Shown here: in pieces, positions 35,106-44,500 of the stretch
How the letters are laid out: each line of letters starts with the position of its first letter
Position numbering within the stretch: position 1 is the first letter of the stretch
Assembly: GCA_041665525.1 (NCBI GenBank)
Contig: JBAYIS010000016.1
Span: 1 to 64,000, forward strand
Reading direction: 5' to 3'
Source of the DNA: UBA8401 sp041665525
Lineage (GTDB): Bacteria > Bacteroidota > Ignavibacteria > UBA10030 > UBA8401
Length of the DNA: 64,000 nt
The notes under the pieces: generated by a model
Seen by the model: only the letters and a program-made list of their open reading frames with translations
Databases searched by the model: none
Told to the model about the DNA's origin: nothing
Made by a program: the position numbers and the translations under genes

Positions 35106-35495
35106 TTATTGTGATTTTTGTTGTTCCAGCATCGTGCGGATCACCATCAATTCCTGTTCCAGCCGGTCCATCTGCTCATTATGTTTTGTCCACACTTCGC
35201 TGCGTTTGATGGACTGTCGTTCCGCCATCTGCGCTGCACGAACCACTCTGTCCATAAAAAAGCCAAAGAGCCACACGCCGACGAATCCCAGCGGCACGAT
35301 AACGATCAGCAGCGACCGCAGACGCGGAATGCCGAGAAAGATTTGCAGCTTATCGCTGGCAGTAATAATCAGCAAAGTAAAATTAACAATTACCAGAAAC
35401 GATTGACCGAGATCGAAACGGTATTTTTGTGCAAAAAAGACTTCGCGCCAGCGAGCAAGTCTTGTGCGGAGACTAATGGAAGAAGATGTGCTCAT
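35106..35495 (-). CDS. Small membrane protein with C-terminal coiled coil
   Basis: From ATG 35495 (AAGGAC upstream) the protein has 129 residues. Two hydrophobic helices (about 33-52 and 62-82) are followed by a charged helix with heptad-like leucines (AERQSIKRSEVWTKHNEQMD, LEQELMVIRTML). Both termini are probably cytoplasmic. No family is recognised. It is the last gene of the minus-strand run that includes nrfHA. Confidence 0.65.
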   Translation of the reverse strand: MSTSSSISLRTRLARWREVFFAQKYRFDLGQSFLVIVNFTLLIITASDKLQIFLGIPRLRSLLIVIVPLGFVGVWLFGFFMDRVVRAAQMAERQSIKRSEVWTKHNEQMDRLEQELMVIRTMLEQQKSQ

Positions 35496-35532
35496 GTAAG
35501 AGTCCTTTATTTTATGATCGGACGTAAAATAG

Positions 35533-35922
35533 TTATTGTTGTGCGGTGGTAGGTGAACGGAAAAAGATGATACCGAATAGGATTGCAAATATCACATAGG
35601 TGATAGTTAGAATTACGATTGCCAGAGGATGTAATTGAAGAGTGTTCCCCTTCAGTAACGACAATGCCCCAATGGTGAAGTGTGAAAGATTGGCGACTGC
35701 GATCGGACGGCCATAAATGCCTCCGATGAGATTCTCTTTTGCGGTCCAGTTTAGCATACCGAAGGCAAAATAGAGAGCACCGAGTATTTTCAGAATCATC
35801 GGAACGAACGGTTCACCGCCGGCACCAAGAAGAATAGAAAGTTCATGCGGGAAAAAGATACAAGCAATACCGGCGGCTGTTAAAATAATAGCGCTGGCGG
35901 TCATAACAAGTTTTGTATTCAC
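35533..35922 (-). CDS. Small four-helix membrane protein, unknown function
   Basis: I start it at GTG 35922 with GGGA five bases upstream (129 residues); ATG 35910 or a longer frame from 36006 are alternatives. It has about four membrane helices with a conserved-looking GRPIAVANLSHFTIGAL stretch. Length and layout resemble the protein at 17954-18343, but I see no convincing sequence identity. It lies about 105 bases past the hemerythrin-like gene. Confidence 0.6.
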   Translation of the reverse strand: MNTKLVMTASAIILTAAGIACIFFPHELSILLGAGGEPFVPMILKILGALYFAFGMLNWTAKENLIGGIYGRPIAVANLSHFTIGALSLLKGNTLQLHPLAIVILTITYVIFAILFGIIFFRSPTTAQQ

Positions 35923-36026
35923 GGTAATCCCAAGTTTGTAGTACCGCGGTAAACTACTCAAAATCCGTACAACAAAAAAGCGCGGAAAAATCCGGGCCCT
36001 GTTCACAATGGAATCTGCTGTAATTG

Positions 36027-36539
36027 CTAAATTGAAAAAACTTTCGGGTCGTATCCTGCCCGCTCCAAGGCGCGGCGGGTTGCTTCCAGAATTTTCGGAT
36101 CCTGATTGTTCGGCAGCGAACGGACCTCGGGCGCTTCTTTCATTTTTTGGGAAATCATTGCCAGTGATTGTTGATTGTAGATATCCGCTCGTTCATACAT
36201 ACCGCCATTCTGTTCTTCCAGTGCATTATGTCCGGAAAGAATTGCACGTAACGCGGCAATAATTGCCGAAGAAGGAGTAGGTACCAGCAGTGCAACAATT
36301 GCCGAATGGTCCAATTTGATCCGATCAATTGTCTGCGTAATCTCCTCATGTCGGCCGGAAAGAAGGGCGGGGATCAGAATTTTTTCTTCAATGCCGATAT
36401 GTCTCAACAATCCCTGTCGGAACTGATAATACGATTCCAGATCAATCGACCCGTCGGGCAATAAAGACTGTTCGAGTAACCGGTCAAGCCGGTCATGGTC
36501 ATGCGACAAGTAATCTGATATTTCGCGAGATATACTCAT
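36027..36539 (-). CDS. Hemerythrin-like (HHE cation-binding) protein
   Basis: This 170-residue protein has the hemerythrin-like four-helix pattern of histidine and glutamate: His13/His15 (SHDHDRLD), HIGIEEKIL near 47-51, KLDHSAIV near 79 and SGHNALEEQNGG near 104. Such domains bind a di-iron centre and handle oxygen or nitric oxide (RIC/YtfE relatives repair damaged Fe-S clusters). The ATG overlaps the nrfA stop by one base (TAATG), so it is translated with nrfA. A role in NO stress that accompanies nitrite reduction is a reasonable inference. Confidence 0.85.
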   Translation of the reverse strand: MSISREISDYLSHDHDRLDRLLEQSLLPDGSIDLESYYQFRQGLLRHIGIEEKILIPALLSGRHEEITQTIDRIKLDHSAIVALLVPTPSSAIIAALRAILSGHNALEEQNGGMYERADIYNQQSLAMISQKMKEAPEVRSLPNNQDPKILEATRRALERAGYDPKVFSI

Positions 36540-38011
36540 TAGTATTTCACATCACCCTGCCGTTCTTTCGCTTTAGCGTCCCACACCGGAAGAATCCGTT
36601 TTTTCCACTCCTCTTTTTCCGAAACGAGCTTTTTCATATCGAGTCCGATATATGCCTGTGCTTTCGCTTTGGTAGACAAGTCCGGCATCGGGACAACCGG
36701 TGAAGCATGATGACGGATTAGCACTTGAGTAATGAACCGGCGTGCTTCCTCAGCTTTTTGGATTGAGGTCCCCAGCACACGTGCCGCTTCAAGCGGCGAA
36801 TGGAATCCCACGGCATTTGCTGCTGAGACCCAGTCCCACCGCCATTGAGCATGGCGGATCAGTTTCAATGCGGGGACAAGCTCGACGGAATCTGCGCCGG
36901 CTTTGTATGCTGCTGCAGCTTCGATATGCGCAGCGACGAGTGAGTTTTCTGCGAGTTGCTTTAATTCCATAATCTTGTCTTGCCTGTCATTCACATTCTT
37001 GATCAGTGTCTGTTCGCTTTCCCGGTGGCACACCTGACAGGATCCGGCGATGTTCTCCAACGGTGATGCGATTTTGTGATTGGTAAATTTCACGCCCCCC
37101 TCGTTCTTGTACGGCATGTGGCAATCCGCACATGATACACCCCGTTCGGCATGAATACCTGTCCGGTACAATTCATAATCCGGATGTTGTGCTTTCAAAA
37201 TGGGCGCTTTGGACAGCTTGTGGACAAAATCGATATGGCCGACCTCGTCATAATATTTTTCCATTGCATCGGCAGAAAATCCATTATCCCAGGGGAATGT
37301 GAGATATTTTTCTTTTTTCCCCTTGAAGTAATATTCCACATGACATTGTGCACAGACAAGCGAACGCATCTCCTGCCGGGTGGCATTATTGATGTCTTTC
37401 CCTTGTCGTTGCCATGCTTCAGCAAGTGCCGGACGGGTTATGCGCAGATTCATTGTCTTCGGATCGTGACAATCCTGGCAGCCGATATTGTTTACAATCT
37501 CATGACCGAGTGAGTCCCACGTCCCTTTATAAAAATTTGCCGGACCGATTTTTCCCATAATGCGGGGAACATCGGGACTTTTGCAGGACCAGCATGTTGC
37601 CGGCTGTGGAACAGCAGTGCGAAGCGTATTCCGGATGTCGTTGATGGCATAATAATGTCCGCGCGCTTGATTGTATTCCCGGGAAAACGCATAGCCGTCC
37701 CACAACACGATATTGAGCGGATCTTCTTCGAGCAGGTCACGTTTTTTGTTTCCGCCGTACTTGCTCAGATATGTTGTGTCCTTAGTACTTTTATACGTCT
37801 CATATTCCCTGGGATAATTCTCACCCCACACTTCATTGCGGGGTTCCCAATCGGCGATCGGTTTACCGATTTGGTACTGCATCATCGCTTCACTGCGGCG
37901 TTCCATGATGGATGCACCCAGCCAGCCGACGAAGAACACAATGACAACCGTTCCACCAAACAACACCCAGGCTGCCCATGGTTTTTTTTCAATAAGTTCA
38001 GTGATTTTCAT
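36539..38011 (-). CDS. nrfA: Ammonia-forming cytochrome c nitrite reductase NrfA
   Basis: This 490-residue protein contains the NrfA-specific haem site CWSCK (140-144), whose Lys ligates the catalytic haem, and four ordinary sites: CQDCH (178), CAQCH (220), CADCH (294) and CQVCH (325). Active-site Tyr follows in CHVEYYF and His in QHPDYE. A single N-terminal hydrophobic helix (12-33) serves as uncleaved anchor or signal. It reduces nitrite to ammonium with six electrons in the periplasm, receiving them from NrfH. Confidence 0.98.
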   Translation of the reverse strand: MKITELIEKKPWAAWVLFGGTVVIVFFVGWLGASIMERRSEAMMQYQIGKPIADWEPRNEVWGENYPREYETYKSTKDTTYLSKYGGNKKRDLLEEDPLNIVLWDGYAFSREYNQARGHYYAINDIRNTLRTAVPQPATCWSCKSPDVPRIMGKIGPANFYKGTWDSLGHEIVNNIGCQDCHDPKTMNLRITRPALAEAWQRQGKDINNATRQEMRSLVCAQCHVEYYFKGKKEKYLTFPWDNGFSADAMEKYYDEVGHIDFVHKLSKAPILKAQHPDYELYRTGIHAERGVSCADCHMPYKNEGGVKFTNHKIASPLENIAGSCQVCHRESEQTLIKNVNDRQDKIMELKQLAENSLVAAHIEAAAAYKAGADSVELVPALKLIRHAQWRWDWVSAANAVGFHSPLEAARVLGTSIQKAEEARRFITQVLIRHHASPVVPMPDLSTKAKAQAYIGLDMKKLVSEKEEWKKRILPVWDAKAKERQGDVKY

Positions 38012-38135
38012 TTTACACCTCGCAGAAATAGTTCAAAATAATTCAAGCTCAAAAGCAATATTAGTATTGTGAAGTCGTGAAGTATGAAACACTTATGGCA
38101 TCATCGCGCCCCATGTTCAATACTCTATGACTCCG

Positions 38136-38729
38136 CTACTCTTTTAAATACTTTCTCATCCACCCCGGAGTGACTTCTGAAGGAATCGGAACGCGGGCGT
38201 AGGGGACGGAAGCGAGACTGTTTACCCGTCCATGCGGTGTTTCCCGGTGGCATTCCCAGCATAATTTCCCTCCGTCGTGTTTCTGCTCGTCCAGTGTAAC
38301 GAAACGTTCCTTCACATTTTGTGTCAGCGACGAATGGCATCGGATGCAATTCTGCTGTACAACAGCGGCACCAGCGTCGTGAATATGGATCACCTGCGGC
38401 TCCATCCTGAACGTGAACATGAAAGAGTGCCGGGTACCGTCCATCGCTTTGAAGAGATACTTGTTGAAGACATTATTATGGGGAACATGACAGTCGTTGC
38501 AGACCGTTACGCGGACGTGGCTGCTCCGTTCCCAGGTGGCAAATTGCGGCGCCATCACGTGGCAGTTCATGCAGGCGCGGGGATCATCGGAAAGATACGA
38601 AGTGGCATTTCCGACATAGAGCGTCAGAAATCCAAGCCCGGACAATGTTCCGACTGCAATGACGACCGGAAAACGCCATCGCCGCGGTGGGACGAACGCT
38701 TTGAAAAGTGTTATGATAAATTGCTTCAT
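38136..38729 (-). CDS. nrfH: Membrane-anchored tetrahaem quinol dehydrogenase NrfH
   Basis: This 197-residue NapC/NirT family protein has one membrane helix (about 20-40) and four haem sites: CMNCHVM (with Met after the His, as in NrfH haem 1), CNDCH, CIRCH and CWECH. It takes electrons from menaquinol and passes them to NrfA. The 124-base gap to nrfA contains no gene. Confidence 0.96.
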   Translation of the reverse strand: MKQFIITLFKAFVPPRRWRFPVVIAVGTLSGLGFLTLYVGNATSYLSDDPRACMNCHVMAPQFATWERSSHVRVTVCNDCHVPHNNVFNKYLFKAMDGTRHSFMFTFRMEPQVIHIHDAGAAVVQQNCIRCHSSLTQNVKERFVTLDEQKHDGGKLCWECHRETPHGRVNSLASVPYARVPIPSEVTPGWMRKYLKE

Positions 38730-38786
38730 GCTGAGAATAGTATGCCGTAAATATGCAATCCGAAAGATTCAGATAAAAGAAAAATC

Positions 38787-39983
38787 TTAATCATTCGGAC
38801 CATACTGCGGAACAGATCCTCTGGCGTGATTATAGAGCGGTGTATCCAATCTCTGAAATCGGCGGGAATACTCCTCCTGCGAAACTGAATTCTGCCAGTG
38901 TCCAGTAAGAATTCCAAGTCCGGTCACTGCAATGAATACTCCGGCGATGAGAATTCCGAACACATACGGCGCTACGGTAGCTGATGATTTCTTTGTGCGA
39001 AGCACTAAGGTTTCTTTCACCGGACACTCTTCAATACAGCGCATACAGCTGGTGCATTCGTCGCTCCACACCTGTGTTACTGCGTGGACTTTGATGTTCG
39101 AAGGACAGACCTTTGTGCAGAGTTTGCAATCGATACATGATTCTTTGATGCGTGTGATACGGAACGGAGAAAGAAGCCCCGCCATGCCGAGCAACGCACC
39201 GTAGGGGCAAAGATAGCGGCACCAGAAGTTTTTGATTTCAACCGAGAGGAGCATTAATGCAATGATCGTTCCAAGTGCAAAGGGAGTGATCTCTGCAAAG
39301 AAAAGGTACATCTTGATATCCGCTACTTTATTGTAAGGACTGTAAATGAATGTTTCCAGATCTGGTACGGACATTACCGCGATAGAGTATACAAAAAAGA
39401 AGAGAAGCAGATATTTTAAAGAGCGTAGAGGATAATCCAGCCACCGCCACACGGTAAAAGTACGGTTGAACAGTTTTTGTCCCAGCATCCAGAGCGATTC
39501 ACTCAATGTGCCGATCGGGCAGAGCCAGCTGCAGAATGCTTTTTTCATTACGATGCTGACGGCGATGATCGCAAGAAGAATAATGGAGCCTGCGGGATGA
39601 ATGGTGTTCAATGTGCCGGAATACAACCAGTGCAGCAATCCCATCAATGCACTGATGGGGAGGAATCCTTCGACTCCGGGAGGCCGCTCATAGTACGGTA
39701 CCGCACTGCCGGTAGTACCCCATTGCATGAAAAGATAAAATTCTACTCCGATCCAAACACATAAGAGAACAAATGCCAATTGTACGGCTGATCGGAAATA
39801 TTGTGAATCGTATTGTAGTCGATCCAATATTCTTCGGTGCCATACGCCCACAGCCTTTGGATTGTACTTCTTACGCCGTTGTCCCGCCGGGATTTTTTTA
39901 ATAGTTCGGGAATGGGATTTAGTATCAGATAAATTTGTCTGATTATGAGATACAAGTTTAAGAATTGATTCGTTCGAATTCAT
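38787..39983 (-). CDS. Membrane polyferredoxin (NapH/NosR/CcoG-like 4Fe-4S protein)
   Basis: This 398-residue protein has about six membrane helices. The two cysteine motifs at helix ends are CSWLCPIGTLSESLW and CRYLCPYGALLG, typical of NapH/MauN proteins. Two 4Fe-4S sites follow: CIDCKLCTKVCPSN and CTSCMRCIEECPVKE. A C-terminal helix is followed by a short periplasmic tail. Proteins of this type pass electrons between cytoplasmic ferredoxin or quinol and membrane partners. Located between the Rrf2 regulator and nrfH, it may feed electrons to the nitrite reductase. Confidence 0.88.
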   Translation of the reverse strand: MNSNESILKLVSHNQTNLSDTKSHSRTIKKIPAGQRRKKYNPKAVGVWHRRILDRLQYDSQYFRSAVQLAFVLLCVWIGVEFYLFMQWGTTGSAVPYYERPPGVEGFLPISALMGLLHWLYSGTLNTIHPAGSIILLAIIAVSIVMKKAFCSWLCPIGTLSESLWMLGQKLFNRTFTVWRWLDYPLRSLKYLLLFFFVYSIAVMSVPDLETFIYSPYNKVADIKMYLFFAEITPFALGTIIALMLLSVEIKNFWCRYLCPYGALLGMAGLLSPFRITRIKESCIDCKLCTKVCPSNIKVHAVTQVWSDECTSCMRCIEECPVKETLVLRTKKSSATVAPYVFGILIAGVFIAVTGLGILTGHWQNSVSQEEYSRRFQRLDTPLYNHARGSVPQYGPND

Positions 39984-40011
39984 TGTTCGTGATCGTAGTT
40001 GTTGGTAAAGG

Positions 40012-40047
40012 GGAGTATCAATCCAGCGTTTGCCGGATTGATACTCC
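40012..40047. other. Thirteen-base perfect inverted repeat
   Basis: GGAGTATCAATCC (40012-40024) and its exact complement (40035-40047) enclose a 10-base loop. It lies between the Rrf2 gene stop and the polyferredoxin start, both on the minus strand. No T-run follows on the minus strand, so it may be an RNA-processing or stabilising hairpin, a leaky terminator or an operator. Confidence 0.6.
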
Positions 40048-40095
40048 TGAACAAAGGTTCATCGTGTCGGGAGCACCCGTTCGATGCATCGGTTG

Positions 40096-40530
40096 TTATG
40101 CTGCTTTGTAGCCGTCCTTTTTGATGTCTTTAGCGACATCAAGGATGTTCTTTTTGCTCAGGGACGCGAAAAAGTTCTCTTTCGTTGTCTTCCATTCGTT
40201 GTGCATGGGGCATGGCGCAGCCGCATTGCATTCCGAATAACCAAGCACGCAGAGGTTCATAATGTCATTTCCGTCGATAGCGACGATAATGTCCATAAGA
40301 ACGATCTCTTCAGCCGGTTTCGCCAGCCAGAATCCTCCGGAGACCCCTTTCATGGAATGGAGCAGCCCTTTGTGGGAGAGTTTCTGGAAGATCTTCCCGA
40401 GAAAATGGAACGGGATATTGAGATGAGACGAGATCTCTTTTATAGTGGTCATCTCGCCCTGTTTTTTCTGCGCCAGGTAGATGATAGATTGTAATGCATA
40501 TTCACATTGTCTGCTGAAGAAGATTGACAT
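40096..40530 (-). CDS. Rrf2-family Fe-S transcriptional regulator
   Basis: This 144-residue protein has an N-terminal winged helix (MTTIKEISSHLNIPFHFLGKIFQKL) and three cysteines, Cys94, Cys101 and Cys107 (CVLGYSECNAAAPC). This is the spacing class of the Fe-S cluster ligands in IscR, NsrR and RsrR. It may sense NO, oxygen or cluster status. Its position, 7 bases after the dihydroorotate-dehydrogenase-like gene and ahead of the polyferredoxin/nrf genes, makes it the likely local regulator of the anaerobic cluster. Confidence 0.9.
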   Translation of the reverse strand: MSIFFSRQCEYALQSIIYLAQKKQGEMTTIKEISSHLNIPFHFLGKIFQKLSHKGLLHSMKGVSGGFWLAKPAEEIVLMDIIVAIDGNDIMNLCVLGYSECNAAAPCPMHNEWKTTKENFFASLSKKNILDVAKDIKKDGYKAA

Positions 40531-40537
40531 AATTCCC

Positions 40538-41527
40538 TCACATGTAGGTTTGTAATGCTTTCATATAGTTTGCACGTTCAAATGATGACGGATCCGCGAC
40601 ATTTTGGTGACTCATGCTGCCGCGCATATCGTTGATCGACGAGTATTCGTGTTCCACCATCCATTGCTGTACTTCGGTCAGCACTTCACGGATCTTGCGC
40701 GGTCCGTGGCGCAACAGCGCTGAACACATCATGGTGACATTGGCGCCGGCCATGACCAGCTTTATTACATCATCCCCGTGATGCACACCGGTGGTGGCAG
40801 CAAGATCGGCTTTAATCTTTTTATAGAGAATGCCGACCCAGCGGAGCGGCAGCCGGATGGAATTGGATGAACTCAGTACGACGCCCGGTTCAATGTTCAG
40901 TGTATCGAGATTGATATCCGGTTGATAGAATCGGTTGAAAAGGACGAGTCCGTTCACGCCGATATTGTCCAGTCGTTTGGCAACGTTCGACAACGATGTG
41001 AAGAACGGGGATAATTTTACAGCAACAGGAATGGTCACCTGGTTGCGCACATCCTTCACGATATCCAGATATGTCTGTTCAATATCGTCGCTAGTCATAT
41101 TCAGATCGGTGGGGATGTAATAGACATTCAATTCCAGCGCGTCGGCGCCGGCTTGCTGGATGAGCTTCGCGTATTCCACCCATCCGCCGTCGGTAACGCC
41201 GTTGATGCTGCCGATAATCGGGATGCTGACTGCTTCCTTCAGCTTCCGGATATGGTTGAGATATTCATCCGGTCCGCTGTGATATTCATGTGCTTCGGGA
41301 AAATACGAGGTCGCTTCCGCATAACTTTCTGCATGATAGGTGAGGTGATGATACAGCTCTTTCGTTTCATGTCGGATCTGCTCTTCGAAAATGGAAAAGA
41401 GTACGACAGCCGAAGCGCCATAATCCTCCATCAACCGGACGCTGCCGACAGTGCGGGACATCGGCGATGCGGAGGGAACGATCGGGTTCTTAAGATTCAG
41501 TCCGAGATATTGTGTTGATAAGTCCAT
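40538..41527 (-). CDS. Dihydroorotate dehydrogenase-like flavoprotein
   Basis: From ATG 41527 (GGAG upstream) the protein has 329 residues. The frame could extend to 41656 but would enter the nifJ end. It is a TIM-barrel FMN protein of the class 1 dihydroorotate dehydrogenase family (MDLSTQYLGLNLKNPIVPSA, SINGVTDGGWVEYAK, ALELNVYY, VAVKLSPFF, VTMMCSALLRHG). These proteins commonly accompany pyruvate:ferredoxin oxidoreductase and need not function in pyrimidine synthesis. It lies 59 bases after nifJ, with a hairpin between. Confidence 0.85.
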   Translation of the reverse strand: MDLSTQYLGLNLKNPIVPSASPMSRTVGSVRLMEDYGASAVVLFSIFEEQIRHETKELYHHLTYHAESYAEATSYFPEAHEYHSGPDEYLNHIRKLKEAVSIPIIGSINGVTDGGWVEYAKLIQQAGADALELNVYYIPTDLNMTSDDIEQTYLDIVKDVRNQVTIPVAVKLSPFFTSLSNVAKRLDNIGVNGLVLFNRFYQPDINLDTLNIEPGVVLSSSNSIRLPLRWVGILYKKIKADLAATTGVHHGDDVIKLVMAGANVTMMCSALLRHGPRKIREVLTEVQQWMVEHEYSSINDMRGSMSHQNVADPSSFERANYMKALQTYM

Positions 41528-41546
41528 AATAATTCTCCATAAAATG

Positions 41547-41580
41547 AGTTGACCGTCGCCTGAGCGGGTGTCGGTCAACT
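41547..41580 (-). other. Intercistronic hairpin between nifJ and the DHOD-like gene
   Basis: AGTTGACCG (41547-41555) and CGGTCAACT (41572-41580) form nine-base arms. On the minus strand the stem is followed by CATTTTATGG, a weak T-tract. It may attenuate transcription after nifJ or protect the message. Confidence 0.55.
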
Positions 41581-41586
41581 GGTGTT

Positions 41587-44500
41587 TTAATGTCCGGTTG
41601 TTGCTGATTGCGGTACTGCAAAGTTCATTGCCGCAAGTTGTTCGTAAAATCTCCATTTTTTATACACATCTTCCTGTGCTTCACGCAGCAGACGTTTCGC
41701 TTTTTCCGGATCCATCTTTGTCAACATCTTGTACCGGATCTCGTTATAGGCGAACTCTTCAAATTTCACTTTCGGAGGTTTCGAATCAAGTTGGAACGGG
41801 TTTTTTCCTTCCTTCACCAGGGCAGGATTATATCGATAGAGAGGCCAATATCCGGAATCAACGGCAAGTTTCTGCGCGTTCATTCCGTTCCGCATGTTGA
41901 TGCCGTGTGCAATGCAATGACTGTAGGCAATGATCAGCGAAGGACCATCATACGCTTCCGCTTCCAGCACTGCTTTCACCGTCTGAAGGTCGTTGGCACC
42001 CATGGCGATCTGTGCAACGTATGTGTTGCCGTAGCTCATCGCGATCAGTCCCAGGTCTTTTTTCCCGCCCGGTTTTCCGCCCGCGGCAAATTTTGCAACC
42101 GCTCCGCGCGGTGTGGATTTGGACATCTGTCCGCCGGTGTTGGAATAGACTTCTGTATCCAGCACAAGGATGTTCACATTCTTGCCGGATGCAATCACGT
42201 GGTCCAGTCCGCCGAAGCCGATATCATATGCCCAACCATCGCCGCCCATGATCCAAACGCTCTTCTTCACAAGTGCATCAGCGAACTGCATCAGCAATTT
42301 TGCTTCGGGAACGTGGATTGATTCCAATTGGTGTTTCAATTGCTTCACCCGTTCCCGCTGGTCATAAATTTCTGCCTCGGTCGATTGTTGCGAGGAGAGC
42401 AGATCGTTCACGAGAGTCTCGTTCAATTGCGGAATGAGTTTCAACAGTAACTCGCGTGCAAACTCCGTCTGTTTATCTAATGACAGCCGGAAGCCCATGC
42501 CGAATTCTGCATTATCTTCGAACAGAGAGTTTGCCCACGCCGGACCGCGTCCATCGTTATTCTTTGTCCACGGTGTTGTCGGCAAATTGCCGCCGTAGAT
42601 GGAAGAACAGCCGGTGGCATTCGCAACGATCGTCCTGTCGCCGAAGAGCTGGCTGACTAATTTTACATAGGGCGTTTCTCCGCAGCCGGTGCAGGCGCCG
42701 GAGAATTCGAAGAGCGGCTGCAGGAACTGCGAACCTTTAATCGTCTTCACGTCAACAGTGCGGCGGTCAGCTTCCGGGATAGTGAGGAAATAATCCCAGT
42801 TCGCTTTTTCCTTATCACGAAGCGGGGGTTGCGGCGCCATGTTCAGTGCTTTATACTTTGTCTCTTTCTTGTTCTTTGCCGGACAGATCTCAACGCAGAT
42901 CCCGCAGCCGGTGCAATCTTCCGGTGCGACCTGGATTGTGTATGCTTGCCCTTTATAATCGTTCCCTTTATAGAGCATATGCTTGAAAGATTCCGGTGCA
43001 CCATTTACCAGTCCGTTGTCATATACTTTAATGCGGATAGATGCATGCGGGCAGACAAGAGCGCATTTTCCGCATTGAATGCACCATTCGGAATCCCATG
43101 TCGGGATTTCGGTAGCGATATTTCGTTTCTCCCACATCGTCGTGCCGACAGGGTACGTACCATCAATTGGCAGTCGGCTGACAGGAATTGAATCTCCCTG
43201 ACCGGCGATCATTCTCGCCGTGACGTTCTTGATAAAATCCGGAGCATAGTCAGGCACAACGGGCGGGAGTTGAATTGTACTGGTGAGTTCGTTCGGATAA
43301 TCCACTTTGAACAAATTCTCAATCGTTCCATCCACTGCGGCGTAGTTCATCTTCACGATCTCTTCGCCCTTTTTGCCGTAGGTCTTTTTGATGGAGGTCT
43401 TGATTGCTTCGATCGCTTGATCTTTCGGCAGTACACCGGAGATGGCGAAGAAGCAGGTTTGCATAATCGTATTGACGCGTGTGCCCATGCCGGTTTTCAC
43501 CGCCACGGCATTGCCATCAATCACGTAAAAGTTCAATTTCTTCTTGATGATCTGTTCCTGTACCACTCGCGGCAGATTTTCCCAGACCCGTTCCTTCGGG
43601 AAGGGGGAGTTCAGCAGAAACGTTCCGCCTTCGATGATGTCCGAGAGCATGTCGAATTTCTCAAGAAATTGCCATTGGTGACATGCAACGAAGTTTGCTT
43701 TGGAGATCAGATATGTTGAATGGATCGGCCGCGGACCGAAGCGCAGGTGCGACACGGTCGTGGAGCCGGATTTTTTCGAATCGTAGACGAAATATCCTTG
43801 TCCGAAATAATTTGTCTCTTCGCCGATGATCTTGATGGAGTTTTTATTCGCGCCGACCGTTCCGTCAGCACCGAGTCCATAGAAGAGTGAGCGGATGACG
43901 TCCGATTTTTCGGTGGTATAGTTTGGATCGTAGGTCAAACTGGTGTTGCCGAGATCATCGTTAATGCCGATCGTAAAATGGTTCTTCGGTTGTTCTTTGG
44001 AAAGATCGTCGAAGACCGATTTCACCATTGCCGGTGTGAATTCTTTTGATGAAAGGCCATACCGTCCGCCGACCACTTTGGGGTATTTCTTGAATTTCGT
44101 TTCACTGGTGGTGTAATACTCATGCAGTGCTGTGACGACATCCTGATACATCGGTTCGCCAGCGCCGCCCGGTTCTTTCGTCCGGTCCAGCACGGAGATT
44201 GCTTTGGTCGTTGCCGGGAAGGCGTCGATAAAATGTTTTACGGAGAAAGGACGGAACAACCGCACTTTTACAACACCGACTTTTTCTCCTTTTTCCAGAA
44301 GTGCTTCAACAGTTTCGTGAACTGCTTCGGAGCCTGATCCCATAATGACGATGATGCGTTCGGCATCCGGCGCGCCGAAATAATCAAACAGGTGATACTG
44401 CCTGCCGACGATCGATGCGAACGTATCCATGTTTTTCTGAACGATATCGGGACAGAGTGTATAGTGCGGATTCACTGTTTCGCGTGCCTGGAAGTATACG

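Noticed and set aside
41608..42321. 237-codon open frame on the plus strand
   Set aside because: Antisense to nifJ, with low-complexity His/Phe/Arg composition typical of a shadow frame.
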